From Lineus longissimus (taxonomy: Eukaryota > Nemertea > Pilidiophora > Heteronemertea > Lineidae): 64,000 nt of DNA. The notes beneath the pieces were generated by a model. The model saw only the letters and a program-made list of their open reading frames with translations. It was not told the DNA's origin and did not search any database. Below are positions 10,357 to 20,890 of this stretch, piece by piece. The stretch spans positions 13,764,001-13,828,000 of the forward strand of contig NC_088312.1 in assembly GCF_910592395.1 (NCBI RefSeq). The letters are read 5' to 3'. Every line of letters begins with the position of its first letter. The stretch's first letter is position 1. Position numbers and translations under genes: made by a program.

Positions 10357-10413
10357 ACGACGGACGCCACGGTATGGGATAAGCTCACCTCTGCTAAGAG
10401 GTGAGCTAAAAAG
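9268..10413 (+). mobile_element. Helentron-like element A, three internal units plus (GAC)n
   Basis: The left end starts AATGAAATGGCC and carries GTGCTCACCT. Three diverged internal units begin near 9409, 9723 and 10024 (spacing 314 and 301 bp). A (GAC)n run (about 10299-10366) follows, then a hairpin at 10382-10407 (AGCTCACCTCT, GCTA, AGAGGTGAGCT) and an A-run. Each unit opens with TGACCT-type half-sites and contains a TTTGGCCCCCT segment. The frames of 118 and 86 codons across the microsatellite are poly-Arg artefacts. No transposase gene is present, so the element is non-autonomous. The Helentron assignment rests on architecture only. Confidence 0.6.
10299..10366. repeat. (GAC)n microsatellite
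   Basis: About 20 GAC/ACG triplets, slightly interrupted at the end, just upstream of the terminal hairpin of element A. Confidence 0.85.
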
Positions 10414-10739
10414 TTAAGCCACCGCCAAATTTGAAATCGCCAAAATTCAGGCAATGTGCCTGCAGCGCCAACTGGCGGTGAAAACTATATTAATTCCATT
10501 AAAAGTAAAAAATGAAAAAATATTTAAAAATATTCAGCCACATTTGAAAACAATATTTGCTCTGTGGACCGAGGTAAAAAGGGAAAGAAATCTAAACGCG
10601 AAATGACCTCATTCTCTTAATACAGGTCGGATCGCGCCGATTTTTCGTTTTTTGAGTTCACCTTGGGCAACTCCTAATTTAGCACCGTCAACGAAGTGGC
10701 TAGGCCTTCCCGGTCAGAAATGTCCAATTTTGTCCACAG

Positions 10740-10828
10740 ATGGGTCCCTAGATGGATGGATTGCAGGACGGACACCATTTGAACAGCTATACTACTAGCT
10801 CCGCTGACTTTGTCAGCTGAGCTAAAAA
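10740..10828 (+). mobile_element. Helentron-like hairpin terminus
   Basis: GATGGATGG, GGACGGACACC and a hairpin at 10797-10823 followed by AAAAAGG repeat the terminal order seen at 6353-6464. The upstream part (10414-10739) holds no gene and no clear left end. Confidence 0.5.
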
Positions 10829-11004
10829 GGTACAAACTACCAAACGACCATCCAATCCAAGATTCTTGGTGGACTCTGAATTAAAATACAGTAGCGCCAC
10901 AAAAACAGTGGGATGTCCTGGTGGTTTCTTTCCTTTTCTCCTCTTTTTACTGTGATTATCCCATTCTTTTAGGCCCTCTACCCCTGTATCCGACTCCTCA
11001 AGGG

Positions 11005-11400
11005 CCTAGTGCACTGACGTTAGGCCTAACGTTAATCCCTGGACCAGAATGTTAAAGGCTGCTGGTTTTTCACCCGTATGGCACTCTATGATCAGATTGT
11101 TTTAACTTGTTTTGCACCAAACTTCATTTTTAAAATTCACTGCTCGCAACAATTTGTATTATTCTGGATTTTCTGACAAATTATCATTTAAAAAGTTTCT
11201 TTCAATAATTCCACTAAATTTCAATGCATTACGCCGACATGGCGTCATACGTTGCGCATGACGTAAGGTATTAGCGCAGTGCATTGAATTAACTAGAATT
11301 ACTGAAAGAAATCTTTTAACTGATAATTTGTCTGAAAATCCAGAATTTGTAGCGAGCAATAAATGATGAAGTTTGGTGCAAAACAAGTTGAAACAATCTG
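11005..11400. mobile_element. Foldback element with ~150-bp arms
   Basis: Arms at about 11092-11245 and 11265-11400 are inverted copies of each other (CACCAAACTTCAT on the left, ATGAAGTTTGGTG on the right). The left tail (11005-11160) is also the inverted copy of 27063-27225, inside the insert that splits the Gypsy element. The shared end reads AAGGGCCTAGTGCACTGACG. No protein is encoded. Confidence 0.6.
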
Positions 11401-11603
11401 GGACACTGACTTTCTGGATGGATAATATAGCAACCTTGACCCTAGGAATTATTGCTCACAGTCCTGGATCGAGGTCGTCACAAATAATCCCTAGCGCAGG
11501 TGGCTCTCCGCCATCTTGAAACCGCTTCACAAATGGTCACTAAACGTTGTTTTGTAAATCGGTCGGATGCATACGCGCACAAAGTAGATCCGTAAATACC
11601 GTT

Positions 11604-12480
11604 AATGAAATGGTCCAGGGACCATGTGCTCACCTGTAAAGGCCATAAGAGAGGAGCAGTATCAAGCAAGCATATTTTGTCTTTCGACATTTTGCCCCCT
11701 ATTGGCCGAGCCGTGAAATGTATGACATCACGATTTGGTGTCTAAGTAGGGGCCACCAAGAGGTACATTCATACTAAGTTTAGTTTGGGATCTCTGGCTA
11801 AAGCGGTTACAAAACGTGCCACCGTTGACTAACTGCAGTGCCGCCAACACACTTTGACCTCTGTGACCTTGAAAATAAGGTCAAATCAAAAGCCCGGAGT
11901 ACATGTGATGTCCCATTGGTACCTACCATATTTTTTTCAAATTTTTCGGACCAGGAATAAGCGAGCAATCGCATATTTTCACTTTCGACATTTGGCCCCC
12001 TATTGACCAAACCGTGAAATGTATGAAGCCACAATTTGGTGTATGAGTAGGGGCCAACCAGAGGTACATTTGTGCAAAGTTTGGGATCTCTGGCTGAAGC
12101 GGTTACAAAACGTGCCACCATTGACTTACTATGGTGCTGCCGACACACTATGACCTTTGTGACCCTGAAAATTAGGTCAAATCAAAAACCCGTAGGATAT
12201 GTGATGTCCCATTGGTAGGAGTACCTACCATATTTTTTTCAAATTTTTCGGACCAGGAATAAGGGAGAAAATGCATATTTTCATGTTTTACCTTTGGCCC
12301 CCTGGTGGCCAAACCATGAATCATATGAGTAGCGGTCACCTAGGGACACATGTGTACCAAGTTTGAGTTCAATAGCTTTAGCGGTTACCAAACGTGCCAC
12401 TATTGTTTAACGACGACGGACGGACGGACGACGACGCCGCGTCATGGTAAAGGCTCACCACAGGTGAGCCAAAAAGCTAG
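11604..12480 (+). mobile_element. Helentron-like element B
   Basis: The left end (AATGAAATGGTCCAGGGACC, then GTGCTCACCT) matches the left end of element A. Internal units begin near 11855 and 12151. A short GACG run follows, then a hairpin at 12452-12470 (GGCTCACC, ACA, GGTGAGCC), AAAAAG and CTAG at 12477-12480, next to a T. A hairpin a few bases before CTRR at an A/T site is the classic Helitron 3' end. No coding capacity. Confidence 0.6.
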
Positions 12481-12576
12481 TCACACAAACTGTTTATGAT
12501 CACTCTTTCTTCACTCTTTTCTTCACCCTTTCTTCATAATTGATATCTATAAACATGTAATTGTAACGTCATTGAT

Positions 12577-12693
12577 TAATGTCGCCAGTTCTGAGGACGT
12601 CGCTTTTAATGTCGCCACGTCAGGGAAAGTAGAAATAACGTCACGGCGAATGTGGAGACATTAAAAGCTACGTCCTCAGAACTGGCGACATTA
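12577..12693. mobile_element. 117-bp foldback MITE
   Basis: The arms TAATGTCGCCAGTTCTGAGG (left) and the complement ending at 12693 pair over about 45 bp around a short loop. No coding capacity; target duplication unresolved. Confidence 0.6.
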
Positions 12694-14487
12694 CATGCAT
12701 TACAAGCAATGACTTTAGAAGGCAAATATAGTTGCGGAATCGAAATGTGTTTTTGATGGGTATAATCGAGGCGCTACTTTTTCGATTCAAAATGGCAGAA
12801 AAAACCCACCTCCTCCAGTGGTGTCTGCCGCCACGTCCCAATGTCCCGTCGCAAACGCCACTGGGTCGAGTTTGGGATAATAATAGACGACAACTGCTTT
12901 CTCGGGCGATTTTCAGCCAAGTGTGCAAATTGGGGATAAAAAATGTCTCATCTCATAAAACCCATTTTAATCATGAAATTTGGCCCAGGAAGCAATTTGA
13001 TATACCGGTAAATTGGAAAATGATTTTTGGGGCTCCAAAAAATTGTTTGGCATACTTTTATGTGATTTTTAGACAAAATACGGGGACTTTTGTGGCACAA
13101 ATGTCTTTTTTGATACCCGTCTTTAGTGAGGTCACTTTCAGTAAATTACAAATTTTTCTTCGAACTTGAATAAGCTTATCACTTTCAAAACTTATTCATG
13201 TTTCTATATCTTAGATCACAAATAAGATATATTTTCTTTTTATTTCCTGGGTTTCTTTCAGGAAATAAAAGTAAAAATAGCTGCGTTCCAAATTTGGATC
13301 GGTCCTCGTCTTTCTTGTTACCATCATTCCAAAGAGGGAAAATAGCTAACTTGTTGTCAAAAAGATAGCAAATATTAATATTTGGTCGCATGTCACAAAC
13401 TGGGCATAAGAATTTGATGGACTCGTTGCATTGCAACTGCAATTTTCAGATTCAACACATGATTTTCATATCTAAAAATTGGCCTATGCTTTTCAATGAG
13501 GTGTCTATTTCTTCCTTATGATGTCTTCTTTAAGATAGGTGAAATTTAATTTCATCAAGATTTTGCTGGTGGCAGGGGGAGGCAAGAGATGCCATTTTGG
13601 CAGGGGCGGACTCCCATTGAGGAGGAGTGAGGAGGAGGAGGAGGAGGTGGAGGATGACTTAAGCCAGGCCAATTCCATCTAAATAGGGACATGGCAGGCC
13701 AAAATCCATTTAGGTATTTTCATAAAAGTAGTTGCCTATTTTGAAGGTATATTATATGGGTTATCAAAAACCATGACAATTTTTTTGATACCGCCATTCA
13801 AAACTTCTTAGTAACCGTGACAACTGACAAGCCTATTTGTCAAATTTTTGTCATTTTCAGTCAGCAAAATTTCTATTTTTTGAACTGCTGCCCTGGTACT
13901 CAGGTATAACAAATGGTACAGATAATCTTTTCAGATGATTTGTTAGTGGAAGACATATATTACCATGGGTCATACCAGTTTTCCACAACTTATTTCTTAT
14001 TTTTGGTAGAATATGTCATCTTTTTGACACCGCATTCAGAAATGGTCGTGTAACGCCCGTCACGATTTTGACAATAAAGTTTGATTTCTCACACAAGCCA
14101 AGGCAGAATATTATGCCAATGCAAATCCTAAGTTAGTGTACCATTAGGTATAGAAATAAACCACATTGAGTTGCCTGCCTCTGGTAGTTAACCCATAAAA
14201 GCCGTGACGGGTGTTACAAAAAGTGCTCCGTGACGGGCGTTACGGCCATGCTTCCTTCAGCTAACACCACTTTGACCAAGTGGATGCTACTCGGGCACTA
14301 AGGGTTCAAATCACTGTGACGGATGTTACAAGTATGTGACGGGCGTTACCTTGTGCGAAATTTGATGCAATAAAGCTGTCTTTTGTGCCAGAAAAGGGAC
14401 TGAAACAATTTATTATGAGTATCAAAGTCATCCCTAAATAAATGCCATGTTAATGATTTTGATACTTCGTGCTACTCAAGTTCAACT
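12694..14487. other. Intergenic or intronic; iterated short words
   Basis: A 145-codon frame (12732-13169) contains AATGGCAGAAAAAACC near 12789 that could be a first exon, but composition and ending look random, so it is not called. The stretch carries five copies of a GTGACGGGCGTTAC-like word (14050-14350), a GGA-rich run near 13620 and one GTCTTTCTTGTTACC word at 13308. Confidence 0.3.
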
Positions 14488-14892
14488 GTGACCATGGGCA
14501 AGGCGCTTAACCTTGGGGTGACACTTTCACCCCTTAAGTCAGGCTTAAATGATGAAGGAAATGATTTTGAAAATGATACAACACATTTTTGTTATGTCAT
14601 TACTCCTACTACTAAATTTCCAAAGAGAATAAAAAAGTGGTGGGCATGGTGGATTGGGAACATCTCCGACTGCTCTGAGGAACATAGTGATATACAAGTG
14701 TCATTCATGCTTCCTCAGAGTCAAGCTTCAAATATCATATGGCCAACTCCAAAAGATGTTTGCTGGGTACCGTTAGAGCACATCCTGGCCATAATCGATG
14801 CCCCAACAACTTGTGGTCTAGAACGCAGTTATTTCATTTCCTCAGCTGATGAAACAAGAATAAAAGCAGGCTATCAGCGGTTCATGCACTGA
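14488..14892 (+). CDS. Uncharacterised protein, probable C-terminal exon
   Basis: A 134-codon frame with protein-like composition, ending at TGA 14890-14892. A polyadenylation signal AATAAA follows at 15035-15040, as expected for a terminal exon. The C-terminal half is Trp/Cys-rich (KKWWAWWIG, KDVCWVPLEHILAIIDAP). I have the impression of similar tails in transposon-encoded proteins, but cannot name the family. The GTG/ATG near the start may lie inside the exon rather than be the true initiation site, and no upstream exon was located. Confidence 0.4.
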   Translation: MTMGKALNLGVTLSPLKSGLNDEGNDFENDTTHFCYVITPTTKFPKRIKKWWAWWIGNISDCSEEHSDIQVSFMLPQSQASNIIWPTPKDVCWVPLEHILAIIDAPTTCGLERSYFISSADETRIKAGYQRFMH

Positions 14893-15940
14893 CTTTTGTG
14901 ATCTACATGTAGACCAAACTGTAGTATATTAGATGGGACTTATTGTTCTATGGTTCTTAGAAGAATGCTAAGGACAATCCAGTGTTTCCAGGGCTATTCA
15001 AATACCTACTGTAGCTGTTGTTCCTACTGTTATAAATAAAGTATTATATGGAAAAATTGTTTTTATGTACATTTATGTACATTAATGTACATGTTATATA
15101 GGGACGAGTGGCATACCAGTCTTGACTAGGGAAACTATTTATTTCCACTAGAAGGAGTGCTGGTTTGAAAAAGATTTTTTACTCACAAGTAGAGGGTACC
15201 AAGGTCTCTTGAGGAAAATTATTTTTTTCATCATTAACCCATTCCTACCTGGCCATTTTGGACCCTCAAAATGTGGCATTTTGGAGGTGGGACCAACTTC
15301 AGGACCACTTTTCAGACACTTCTGAATCTTTCAGGATGTTTCTTTTACACCAAGACAATGTCATTACAGGATACTTCCAAAACAACCATTCATTTGTCCC
15401 CACCCTGTTATAGTGTGGGTGGTAGAGCCCCCAAAAACGCAATTTTTGTCAAAAATCACCTAATATTGAAACCCCATAAATTTTCATCCTAAAGGTCTCA
15501 GTATATAATTAATGGGTTTAAAGCAGTCCTTGGGCCAAGAAGAAAACACCCTGAAAGAATCAAAAGGGTATCTCTAATACTTTCTGAGATATAGCCATTC
15601 AAAGATGGCTAGGAAATAGGCGGCTGCCCCCCAAAAGGTGCCACGCCCCCTTTTTTGGACCCTCCTGGGGGGCTAACCGTCAGGAATATGACAAAAATAT
15701 TTTGGACTTTTCATATTGGCCCTATAACATGTATAACCTACAAAATATGTAAAAATTAGCCAATTCTGAGACTATGACCTGGGAAGATTTTCTTAAATAG
15801 GTTGATTTCATATGGAATGCCTCACTGGTGTACTAACTCATGAATTGAGCGGTAACTAAACATGACCCTGGGGTTTGGATGGTATATTTATGTAGAAAAT
15901 ATATAAGGCTACAACATATAAAAAGTTTCCCACATATTTT
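14893..15940. other. Intergenic; no gene seen beyond the 3' UTR
   Basis: Apart from the probable 3' UTR, the sequence has no convincing frame. The 73-codon frame at 15271-15492 lies in low-complexity DNA and is not called. Confidence 0.3.
15035..15040 (+). promoter_or_regulatory. Polyadenylation signal AATAAA
   Basis: The canonical hexamer lies 143 bp past the stop of the frame ending at 14892. Confidence 0.4.
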
Positions 15941-15942
15941 TT

Positions 15943-16900
15943 TTTTAGCACGCAACACAATCGAGCCCCAGTTTGTGACATGCGACCAATCAGTTGTATG
16001 TAGCACTTCCTGTCACTCAGGCCGCTTCAAGGATCATCGACCTCGAGATCTGTCTCGTTGATATTCATGACTGGCTTACTGTTAACAAGCTCAAAGGAAA
16101 TCCTTCTAAAACAGAGATCGAACTCTTTGGCTCACAGAGAGTAATCGATTCACTGAACGTTAAATCACTTGTAGTCGCTGGCGTCCAGGTCACTCCGTCC
16201 AGTGGCCCTGTGCGGAACCTCGGAGTGTATTTTGATCAAACTCTTTCTATGGCATCACACATAAACTACATCGTCAAATCTGCAACTTACCACTTGCGCA
16301 ATATTGGTCGCGCTCGCAAGCTCCTTACAACTGCAGCAACGAAAGAGCTAGTGCACTCACTGGTGATGTCTCGTTTGGACTACGGAAATAGTCTGTTAGC
16401 TGGGGTTAATGAGCAACTCCTGCACAAATTACAACTAGTGCAGAGCCGTGCAGCAAGAATAATTACAAGGACTCCACTACGTGAGCACATAACACCCGTA
16501 TTGAGAACTCTCCACTGGCTTCCGATACCATATCGTATCGATTTCAAGGTTTTACTCATGGTGTTCAAAGCCAAAAACAACATGGCTCCATCATATATCT
16601 CGGACATCCTGCCATCGTATGTCCCAGGGCGATCCCTGGGATCGGATAACCAAGAGTTGTTGGTGACTCCCAGGTATCGCCTTGAGACATTTGGTGGCAG
16701 AAGCTTTACAGTTTATGCCAGCAAATTATGGAACTCGCTGGACACTAACACCCGCAACAGCTCCACCGTCAGCGAGTTCAAAAGAAGATTAAAAACCAAA
16801 CTATTTGAACAGTGTTTTTGTTAAGCGCAGCTGAGCAATTTTTCTAATTGGATTTTGCGCTATATAAATGCTATTTGTATGTATTTGTATGTATGTGAAT
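15943..16900 (+). mobile_element. 5'-truncated CR1/L2-like LINE
   Basis: The 276-codon frame at 15994-16824 is the C-terminal end of a non-LTR reverse transcriptase ORF2, downstream of the catalytic Asp box. It shows the thumb and tail signature common in Jockey/CR1-type elements (NPSKTE, LGVYFD, SRLDYGN, QSRAARIITR, LHWLPI, KLWNSL). The stop is followed by a short 3' UTR ending in TTTGTATGTATTTGTATGTA, the microsatellite-like tail usual for CR1/L2 insertions. Endonuclease and catalytic reverse-transcriptase parts are missing, so the copy cannot move. The frame itself is intact. Confidence 0.8.
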
Positions 16901-17870
16901 GACCAGGACCTAAGGAAGCTATTTTGGAGTCAATTATGAAATCTTAGTGTTGTTTTCAGAGGAAAAATGGACTTCCTAATGTGTCAATGCAAATTGCATG
17001 TCTTTCTTGTTACCGCAAAATAGTGGTGATTTTATCAAGAAACTGAAGAAGAGAACTTAAATTGGTGTAATGGGCCATGTTGGCTCCAATTTAAGGGGCA
17101 GAATTTAGTGCACCTGTCTGTAGGGTTCCAAGTAATGCTCCATTATGTGTCTTTCTTGTTACCAAAAACTGTCTTTCATGTTACTATTATGATGCATTGT
17201 GGGTAGAATCAGGGTAAAATCAAGGTAACAAGAAAGACAGGCGGTAACAGAAAAGATATTGGGGTTATAAAAGTCTTCGAATTAACCCATTAACCATGAT
17301 GCAGTTTTGTATTTTTTTAAACAATCATCAAAAGACAACTAACTACATTTTATAATGAATAGATATACTATGCGAGTCCTTTGACTTGAGTTACGGTGGT
17401 AACAAGAAAGACGACCCTGGTAACAAGAAAGACAGACCCTCAACATTTGAAAATTGATTTTCTCAGAATTTAGAGATAACCTTGCAATTCGCATTGCAGG
17501 CTTGTAAAATACTTACTAATTCATTGAATAAGCCATTGGAAACCAAATGATCAGGAAAAAATTGGTTTGATTTTTGAAAAGTGTCTTTCTTGCTATTGCA
17601 CACTTGGCTGAAAATCGCCCTCTCGCTGCTTTCTGGGTAGGCCTATGACTCCCGTCGAAAACTTTTGTCATTAAACTCCGCTTTATACGGACAAAGGTCA
17701 CTTTTCAAAAGGATTCTGGGCATCCAAAGTCTTCGTAAGGATCTAATGTTCACGTAGGCCTGGAATCGGTGCGAAATCGGCCCGGGAAATCGGCCGATGA
17801 ATTTGGACGAAAATTGTTGATTTTTGTCGCTGTAGGCCCCTACATACATTACATCCCCTTCTGGATGTGT
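16901..17870. other. No gene; iterated GTCTTTCTTGTTACC words
   Basis: Several copies of GTCTTTCTTGTTACC or its complement lie at 17000, 17149, 17171, 17224, 17398, 17419 and 17583. A 25-bp inverted match to about 12900-12927 occurs at 17600-17625 (GGGCGATTTTCAGCCAAGTG in complement). Confidence 0.5.
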
Positions 17871-18315
17871 ATAGATCGAGTCAACTTGGTACCCTCGGCC
17901 TTGCCGCTAGGTGGCGGACAAGACCTTGGCTCTGCTTGGGCGCCATTGCTCATGAATATTCATATATTCAAATTTTTTCTGGTCTCACCGAATTGATGAA
18001 TCTCTGATGGCGCAAGTTCTGTTCAAACTACTGCTTCAAAATACGCCAAATAATCTTTTTCTTATATGATGAATATATTGTTTATCAAATGTATGTTTTG
18101 AAAAATGCCATTTGAACGATATTTTTGATGTATGTCTTGGTTAGTATTTTTAGAATTATTAATAGAATTATCAGTCCCAAAGACCGCGACACCCAGATTT
18201 CTGCCCGCCCCCCTGCGAAGATAAGCAAGATGGCCGCCAACCAAAACCGATGGTCTCTCCGCCGCCCTGGTGGCCAAAAGGTGAACCCGAGGGTACCAAG
18301 TTGAGATCGAGTATG
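17871..18315. repeat. Diverged inverted repeat
   Basis: TCAACTTGGTACCCTCGG near 17880 and its complement near 18285-18303 form the outer arms of a roughly 430-bp foldback, with further imperfect pairing inward. No protein is encoded. Confidence 0.4.
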
Positions 18316-18559
18316 CCAGCCATGCCAGGAAGAGCCAGGAAATGGCTGCGCATGCGTAGTTTGCCGAGTGGCAGAATGTACACATAGCCTATTATGTGTG
18401 TCAACAAATGTAGCCTACACAAAATGCGTCACGTCACGTCACGTCGCCGTTTGCCACTCAGCAAAGTGCGTGCGCATCTGATTTCCTGGCGAATACATAG
18501 CAACTGACGTTGCGTAGCGCTGGTGCACTCGATCTATTACAGAGATCCTGGAATCAATA

Positions 18560-18730
18560 CACCTTACTCCGAACTCAGGTTGACCCCAGATTGACCTCAA
18601 TTTCTCTGTGCTGATTGGCTGAGACAGCGGTTGATGGTGCTGCCACCTTATCGGCTTGTCAATGTACAACTTCTGGTTCTAATGCATTTAGCATTGGGCT
18701 AAAAATAGCACCTGAGTTCGGAGTAAGGTG
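18560..18730. mobile_element. 171-bp MITE with 21-bp perfect inverted termini
   Basis: It begins CACCTTACTCCGAACTCAGG and ends with the exact complement. TA flanks both sides (18558-18559, 18731-18732), suggesting a Tc1/mariner-type or other TA-specific transposase as the driver. The interior is non-coding. Confidence 0.7.
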
Positions 18731-18732
18731 TA

Positions 18733-19987
18733 TACAGGGCCTGTCAAAAACAACGCCATGAGAGGCCTGTGAATGTGTGGTGGACATGGTGGAGTCCAGA
18801 GCAGGGAGCATGGTGATAGGGTGTTCAGGTCACGTGACTTTCAACGTTCCGTAAGCGCATTTTCGCGTCACGCACATAAAATAATGACGAAAAAAACTTT
18901 TCACACCTCTTGAAGATCGGTTAATTTCGGTGTCTTATCGATGATGTATGAAGAAACCAGGAAGACCCAAGGAAAACAGGTATCTAATCTTTCATTTTCT
19001 CAAATTTCAATGAAATTCATCGAGTATTTGGGGAGAAATTAGAAATTACGCACAACTTGGGCCGCTGTGGCGATCATCACGTCCGCCATAACGTTATGCT
19101 AATGAGGACGGCACGGGGGCGTGGCCAACTGTCACTTGCTCGTCAAATCTTTGGCGCCTTTTCCGCAAAAGGGCATATGACCTATGTAAATTATCTATCC
19201 GGAAATGAACTCTACTGCTGAAACTCTTGCTGTTCGTCCAAAACTGGATGAAATTCCGTCAATATTTACCGATTTTAGGCATTTTCAAGATTTGACACTC
19301 CTAAACAACAACTAATTATCCCTTCTGAAATTTCATAGAAATGATAATTAAAGGGATTTAGTGGTAATTGTAAGTATAAACCTCCGTTTTGATGAAAATG
19401 ATTTGACATCTCCAGCGGAATCAAGAGTTTATAATTTATTTTGTAGTTCCAACTTGGCCGATGGTGGCGCATGCCCAATTTTCGTAACATCCGGGCACTT
19501 TTCCAATTAAATTAGCATCAGAAAATCAACTGATTTCAGTCAGTTTGGGTAGGTTTATTGTATATTTTGACAATGTTTTCATTCTTGTTATCTCGTGACA
19601 GTTGACTAATGTTGTTCTTGACAGTCCTGAGACTCGAATGCTCTAAATTTAAAGGTTTTGTTGGGTAGTTTGGTGAAAATATCAATGTTTTTCTTTTCAT
19701 TTCCTGGTTCATGCATTCAGCATTGCATGGTTTTAGTGACAGTGTGGCAGTGTTCTGTGAGTGACCAGGCCATGTTTGGCTATAGCTGTGTGTACTATAG
19801 CACCATCTGTAACTCTGAACCAATAAAGCCTTGGGGGAGATGTCTCATTGACATAAATGATATAATTGAAAGTACCAATACCGACTAAGATATTATTCTT
19901 TATTTTGAGGTATTAAAATATTCTTTATTTTGAGGTATTATTCTTTATCTTCAGATCTGGCTGGATGAAGAGAATTGAGGCAGATTC
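18733..19987. other. Intergenic; no gene seen
   Basis: Several frames of 70-95 codons on both strands overlap and lack motifs or regular codon use. None is called. Confidence 0.3.
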
Positions 19988-20295
19988 AGCAGAGTGAGGG
20001 ATTGTGGTTGTCCAGTAGCGAATACATTCGATGGTACTTGAGATGTATTATCGGTTATTTTCATCTGTAATTTGCAAATGAGTTGAATAATAATGTATGA
20101 ACTTGATTTATAACGCTTCTAGTCTTTCTGTGTCTGTTATCAGCAGAGCGAGGGATTGTGGTTGTCCAGCAGCGAATACATTCGATGGTACTTGAGATGT
20201 ATTATCGGTTATCTTCATCTGTAATTTGCAAATGAGTTGAATAATAATGTATGAACTTGATTTATAACGCTTCTAGTCTTTCTGTGTCTGTTATT
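19988..20295 (+). repeat. 154-bp tandem duplication (two units)
   Basis: Units start at 19988 and 20142 (AGCAGAGYGAGGGATTGTGG) and are nearly identical through TCTGTGTCTGTTAT. Confidence 0.85.
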
Positions 20296-20395
20296 AGCCA
20301 CATTTTAAACAGTCGATTGGCGTCCTTACTCTCATCCGATCATTTTGATATATTACTACAAGCCTGGTTAGAATATTAATGGTGTTGGCAGAGTT

Positions 20396-20890
20396 TGACG
20401 GCCATCTTGGTTTCAATGGTGGCCATATTGGTTTCAACATGGCCGCCTGATGGCAGTTGCATGAAAGTGGATAAAGATTGACTGACCTCGAGCTGCATAT
20501 CATACCAGTGTCTTAGTTTAAGAAATGATATCTGCCAACATCCTTATTACCAGCAGCCATATTCCAATATTTGTCCTTGGCGGCCATCTTGGAATGCCGC
20601 CATATTGAATTCCAACCCGAAGATCCATAATCATCAAGTTTTACTACTCCTTTGGCTTGCAATGGGAGTCGGAGCTACAGAAAAGGTTGCGAAGTTGCAT
20701 AGTTTTGGTGGCCATCTTGGATTATTGGTAGCCATCTTGGATTTTGGCGGCCATTTTGGATTTGTTAGGACGGTCATCATAATATGACTCCGTTCTATAA
20801 ATTTTGCTGAAAAATATTCATAAATAAGATTCCTACAGCTAAAATACTGATCATTTTCTCACCCCGGCAGCCATGTTGGATGCCATTTGA
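20396..20890. repeat. Cluster of GCCATCTTGGA words
   Basis: GGCCATCTTGG/GGCCATATTGG-type words recur at about 20401, 20420, 20584, 20709, 20730, 20748 and 20868. The word is the complement of the YY1-type motif around CAAGATGGCGGC. It may be a degenerate minisatellite; no gene is seen. Confidence 0.5.

Noticed and set aside
10098-10454. Frames with long Arg or Thr runs
   Set aside because: They translate the (GAC)n microsatellite inside a Helentron-like element and have no other coding support.
12732-13169. 145-codon plus-strand frame
   Set aside because: Irregular composition, no motif, and overlap with a frame on the other strand. A short first exon near 12790 remains possible but unsupported.
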